Assembly (NCBI RefSeq): GCF_000001735.4
Contig: NC_003070.9
Location: forward strand, 26,521,971 to 26,585,970
Direction: 5' to 3'
From: Arabidopsis thaliana
Lineage: Eukaryota; Streptophyta; Magnoliopsida; Brassicales; Brassicaceae
Length of the DNA: 64,000 nt
In this document: one piece after another, positions 60,621-64,000 of the stretch
How the letters are laid out: every line of letters begins with the position of its first letter
Numbering within the stretch: position 1 is the stretch's first letter
The notes under the pieces: generated by a model
What the model saw: the letters and a program-made list of their open reading frames with translations, nothing else
What the model was told of the DNA's origin: nothing
Database searches by the model: none
Position numbers and translations under genes: made by a program

Positions 60621-60665
60621 TGTCTTGGCAGTTCTCAAGATCGTACAGTAAGGATGTGGGAAGTT
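60621..60665 (+). pseudogene. WD40-like gene fragment
   Basis: One plus-strand frame reads SSQDRTVRMWEVT, which has the D-R-T-V-R-x-W-x pattern at the end of a WD40 repeat. No flanking WD40 sequence or start is present. It directly abuts the duplicated CRK2 3' end. It is probably a captured or rearranged fragment, but the match is short. Confidence 0.35.
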
Positions 60666-60676
60666 ACTGGGGGTGG

Positions 60677-60887
60677 TAAAGATAAATGTTTGAAGCTTGG
60701 GTGGGTTGAAGAAATTGCACCTAGGGCTGGAATTATTGAGTACTTCTTTTTTGTTACCAAGTATGATACATAAGATAACTTACCTATACTATCTAGCTTC
60801 TCTCAGTGGTTTATAACAAGATTTTAGTTTGTGCTCAACGATTTGTATTTTGTTTTTCTTATACACTTATTCAAGCCTCATCTACCA
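60677..60887 (-). repeat. Duplicated CRK2 3' end (distal copy)
   Basis: This segment is highly similar and in the same orientation to 62706-62927, with shared words such as CACCTAG, ATTATTGAGTACTT, AAGTATGATACATAAGATA and TTACCTATACTATCTAGCTT. The homology ends at TCTACCA, which in CRK2 encodes the last codons before the stop. It is therefore a displaced copy of the CRK2 terminus and 3' UTR. Confidence 0.85.
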
Positions 60888-61275
60888 CTTAAACTAATTT
60901 TTAAAAAGTATTAGTAAAATTAACATGGTTTTAACTAAAAATTATTAATTATTTATCTTAAGGTTTAAGTTTTGAATTGGTTTTAAATTTTTAGTGAAAA
61001 TCATTATTATTTTTTAAAAATGAGTTGAAGTGTCAAATCTATATTACGTGAAAACATTACCGAACTTCGAACACTTCAAGACTTACAGACCAATTAAGGA
61101 CGGGATGCCTAGGCGCGGTTAGTTCCCGACGTTTTTAAAATTTAACACTTAAACTAATTTTAAAAAAATAATAGTGAAATACATGGTTTTAGTTAAAAGT
61201 TAAGAATTATTTATCTTAAAGTTTAAGTTTTAAATTGTTTCTAAATTTTTAGTGAAAACTATTATTATTTAATTA
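60888..61275. repeat. Two degenerate direct repeats
   Basis: About 120 bases beginning CACTTAAACTAATTTT and running to TTTTTAGTGAAAA occur at about 60885-61015 and about 61146-61273. They flank a short GC-richer piece containing GGGATGCCTAGGCGCGG (about 61099-61116). The layout suggests a small transposon with long repeated ends or a local duplication; I cannot assign a family. Confidence 0.45.
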
Positions 61276-62361
61276 TAATTTTACTAAAAAATATTTTTTA
61301 GAGAAAAGAAAAAAAAATAATAATTGAAGAAAAATAATACCTTGTTGGATTTTGTAGCAAAGAAAGCCCAATGAAAAAAGCCCATTCGAAGACCACCGTG
61401 AACTCGTCTGAAAAGCCCTTAGTTGCTGCTGCGTCTTTGTTGCAACTCCTCCGAAATTCTCCGTCTTCTTCATTCGTTTTTGACTCTTCTCTATACTTGT
61501 CGTCTCCTATCATCGCAATTCATCTTCCCCCGTTTGGTGTGTTAAACCGGAGAAATTTGGAGTTTCGCCGGAATCTTCCTCTGTCTATTGTATAATTTCC
61601 TCTGTCTTTGATCAAAAGTTGATCGTACTTGGATTCCCGATCTCTTCCTTCTAGATTAGGTCCTGGAATCGTCTTCTTAGGTGCTCCTCGCTTTCACTGC
61701 CCCCGATCTCTTCCTTCTCAATTAGGTCAAGAAAGAGAGGACGTGAGAGAATCAATTACGATTCTGAGATGATGAACTCGAGGATTACATGGATCATCAT
61801 CAAGCGAACAGGTATGAAAAGATGGGAACGATGAATGATTTTGGTTTCTCGAAGAAGAAGGACGTGAGAATAGAGCGTATTTTGATTTCTCATGAATGAA
61901 GAAGAAGAGAATGCGTGATCTAAGTGTGTGTATTTATAAGGATGGTTTTTTTTTGGTTTATTGTTAATCTAACCGTTGGGGATTTGATATTGTAGAGGAA
62001 ATCTAAATTAGATTCGATTTCCAGTTACGAATAATTATATCAATCTAACCAAAAAGGAAGTTACGTTTTGGTTGAAACTTTTTTTCGATATAACGTTTAC
62101 AAAGAATCATCTTTTTCGCTCACAAAATATTATATATCAAAAGGTAAGAGAGAACATGAATGATGATCAATTTAAGAAGTTGAATAATTTCAACTCCATT
62201 GCTACTTTTATTCTAAATGGTTTCTTTGTATACAAAAATTTGTCTGTTCCTAACATATGTTGTGGTGGTTGCTACAGGTAGTCTTGGTTTGTGGAGCAGA
62301 AGCCAGTTTCTGAGGACTTGACAAATACAACACACGTTGACATCAACCTACCAATGCTGCT
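61276..62361. other. Rearranged spacer with possible captured promoter-like DNA
   Basis: A GC-richer segment (about 61370-61860) resembles a 5' leader plus short exon. It includes a 74-codon frame from ATG 61371 and a repeated phrase CCCGATCTCTTCCTTCT (at about 61637 and 61703). No recognised domain or consistent splice chain was found, so I do not call a gene. Confidence 0.4.
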
Positions 62362-62501
62362 CTATTTGTCCAGAGAGAAGCCCGCCTGGTTCTGAGATCC
62401 CGTACAAGAAAGCAGGAGCACATAGTTTCTAAGTTCTGATCTATGTGTCCAGATAGAAGCAGCCTGGTTCTGAGATCACAACAAGAAAGCAGGAGCACAA
62501 A
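62362..62501 (+). repeat. Tandem duplication of about 65-78 bp
   Basis: Two imperfect copies (62362-62427 and about 62440-62501) share GTCCAGA-AGAAGC, GCCTGGTTCTGAGATC and AAGAAAGCAGGAGCACA. No gene context is recognised. Confidence 0.8.
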
Positions 62502-62705
62502 CAACAACAAAGCTTGAGCTCGAGTACCTACCTTAAACTGCTGCATTGAACCACCAATCTTATATGTTTGCAAGTCTGGTGTGGATGAGGATAACATTTT
62601 TTTGAAGATGGCATATGTTGGGAAATTCTCAGACATTTCATTCTTTGTTTCTGTTGTCTTCTCTCTTGCAAACTCGCAAGTCCGTTTATAAGCTTGCAAA
62701 CTATT

Positions 62706-62927
62706 AAAGATAAATGTTTGAAGCTATGGGTTGGTTGAAGAAATCGCACCTAGAGCTTGAATTATTGAGTACTTTTTTTTTGTTATCAAGTATGATACAT
62801 AAGATATAACTTACCTATACTATCTAGCTTCTCTCACTGGTTTATACACAAAATTTTAGTTTCTGCTCAAAGATCAAAGATTTTGTATTCTCTTCTTCTT
62901 ATACACTTCTTCAAAGCTCATCTACCA
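62706..62927 (-). repeat. Native CRK2 3' end, partner of the copy at 60677-60887
   Basis: Contains the CRK2 stop codon (62918-62920) and the 3' UTR. The direct-repeat partner lies 2.0 kb to the left. Confidence 0.85.
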
Positions 62928-64000
62928 TAAAAGGAACTTTGTGAGACAGTGGCAAGAGATGCACAACCAGCTGAATCACCATCAGAACCATCTCGAAGTT
63001 CCATGACTCTTTCATCCATAAACGGAGGATTACTCGGCAATGGCAAGACCTCCTCTTTGTTCTTTAGCATATGTAATAACTTAGACATCGGTGGTCTTAG
63101 CGAAGGGATCTCTTGAGTGCACAATAGCCCTATTTGAACAACTCTTGCTATCTCTTTCTTGATGATGTGACTGTCATACTGACTCTTCCAATCGAGGTTT
63201 GGATCATATATTTTCTCCAACTCTCCTGACTGAAAATGCTTCCATGCCTTCAATAAAAAACATAACACCACAATTAGTTTGAGAAGTGAAACCTGCAGAC
63301 CCATAGACAAAATATGTCTAACTTACCTCTGTGATCAAACTGTCTGAGTAATCTGACATTTTGCTTTTGGTGTTCTGTTTTCCAGTTACAATCTCTAGTA
63401 CAAGAACTCCAAAGCTGTAAACGTCTACCATCTCTGTTAGCTGACCATGTGCTAAGTACTCCGGAGCCATATAACCTCTGCAGTTTCACAAGTATTGGAT
63501 CAGCTCAAACATTCATATCTTTTTGAAGAAATGGTACATTTTTCTGAATATATACTTACAAGGTCCCTGCAATGGCAGTGCTAATATGGCTCTTATCGTC
63601 CTGGAATGATCTCGCCAGACCAAAATCGGCGATTTTAGCTTGAAGCTTTGAATCTAGCAGAATATTACTTGCTTTTATGTCTCTGTGAATAATTTTCACA
63701 GACGACTGCTCATGCAGATACACCAATCCTTCAGCGGTTCCAACGATGATCGTGTATCTTCTCTGCCAGTCTAATGTTTTCCCTCTGTTCACGTCTGCAA
63801 AAGTAATAATGAAGACAGGTTTAGTGTGCTGCTGCATTCAAGATTCAACAATAAAAACTCATCATATAGTATTATTAGTAGTAGTTACCAAAGATGAATC
63901 GATCAAGGCTCTTGTTCTGAAGGTATTCATAGACAAGGAGACTCTCTGGTCCTGAGCAGCTGCAACCAAGCAGCCTAACAAGGTTCTTATGTTCAACAGT
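62918..64000 (-). CDS. CRK2: CRK2, cysteine-rich receptor-like kinase (3' part)
   Basis: Runs off the right edge. Exons visible, in transcription order: from beyond 64000 to 63889, 63560-63794, 63327-63477, 62918-63247. They encode the middle and C-terminal part of a receptor kinase domain. The N-lobe end includes [20 protein letters not shown] and [10 protein letters not shown]. The catalytic loop is HRDIKASN and the DFG motif reads [10 protein letters not shown]. The activation segment is AGTLGYMAPEY, and the C-lobe includes [14 protein letters not shown]-type sequence and [20 protein letters not shown]. The C-terminus is [16 protein letters not shown] proteins carry two DUF26 domains outside the cell and act in reactive-oxygen and immune signalling; that part lies beyond the window. 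Assigned as AT1G70520 from its place next to KNAT2. Confidence 0.9.

Overview
This is a plant nuclear window, and it is recognisably Arabidopsis thaliana, lower arm of chromosome 1. The genes are intron-rich with short GT-AG introns, intergenic DNA is AT-rich, and there are no operons. The joined exons give proteins I recognise in the order of the AT1G70380 to AT1G70520 interval: two F-box genes, a PRP31 fragment, BCA4, a DUF1645 gene, an STE20-type kinase, SRO3, a PERK-like kinase, PERK13, a membrane protein, a DUF220 gene, ARFA1D, a polygalacturonase, a membrane protein, KNAT2 and CRK2. Locus numbers come from memory of that order. Exon coordinates were read by hand from splice sites and reading frame. 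For most genes the summed coding length is an exact multiple of three.

Layout: 1-2.5 kb is gene-free. From 2.5 to 10.4 kb lies a decaying tandem array of minus-strand F-box genes: one intact gene (4242-5375), one frameshifted gene (7201-8312), two truncated remnants, and several copies of a shared flanking block. From 10.6 to 18.7 kb, all on the minus strand, are a NOSIC-only PRP31 fragment, BCA4 with two alternative first exons, and a DUF1645 gene. A 4.9 kb gene-poor stretch follows. The STE20/GCK-like kinase (+) and SRO3 (-) converge at 26.8-27.4 kb. From 29 to 37 kb is a head-to-tail duplication carrying PERK13 and an ectodomain-less PERK-like kinase; a Helitron sits only in the first copy. 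From 37.6 to 50.5 kb are two unrelated small membrane-protein genes, a DUF220 gene, ARFA1D and a GH28 polygalacturonase. KNAT2, with a 4.2 kb third intron, occupies 54.7-60.2 kb. The window ends in the 3' half of CRK2, whose 3' end is duplicated 2 kb away in a rearranged, transposon-marked spacer.

The genes do not form a pathway. They are an ordinary euchromatic set covering ubiquitin-ligase adaptors, splicing, CO2/bicarbonate chemistry, stress response, root-hair wall signalling, vesicle traffic, pectin degradation, meristem identity and receptor kinase signalling. The most informative signals are evolutionary: a PERK copy that lost its ectodomain and membrane span by an in-frame deletion between short repeats, a Helitron dated by an empty paralogous site, a duplicated exon in the kinase, and three independent one-base deletions in otherwise conserved reading frames. 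Those deletions may be real alleles of a non-reference accession or residual assembly errors. I found no undescribed biological system of the operon or defence-island kind.
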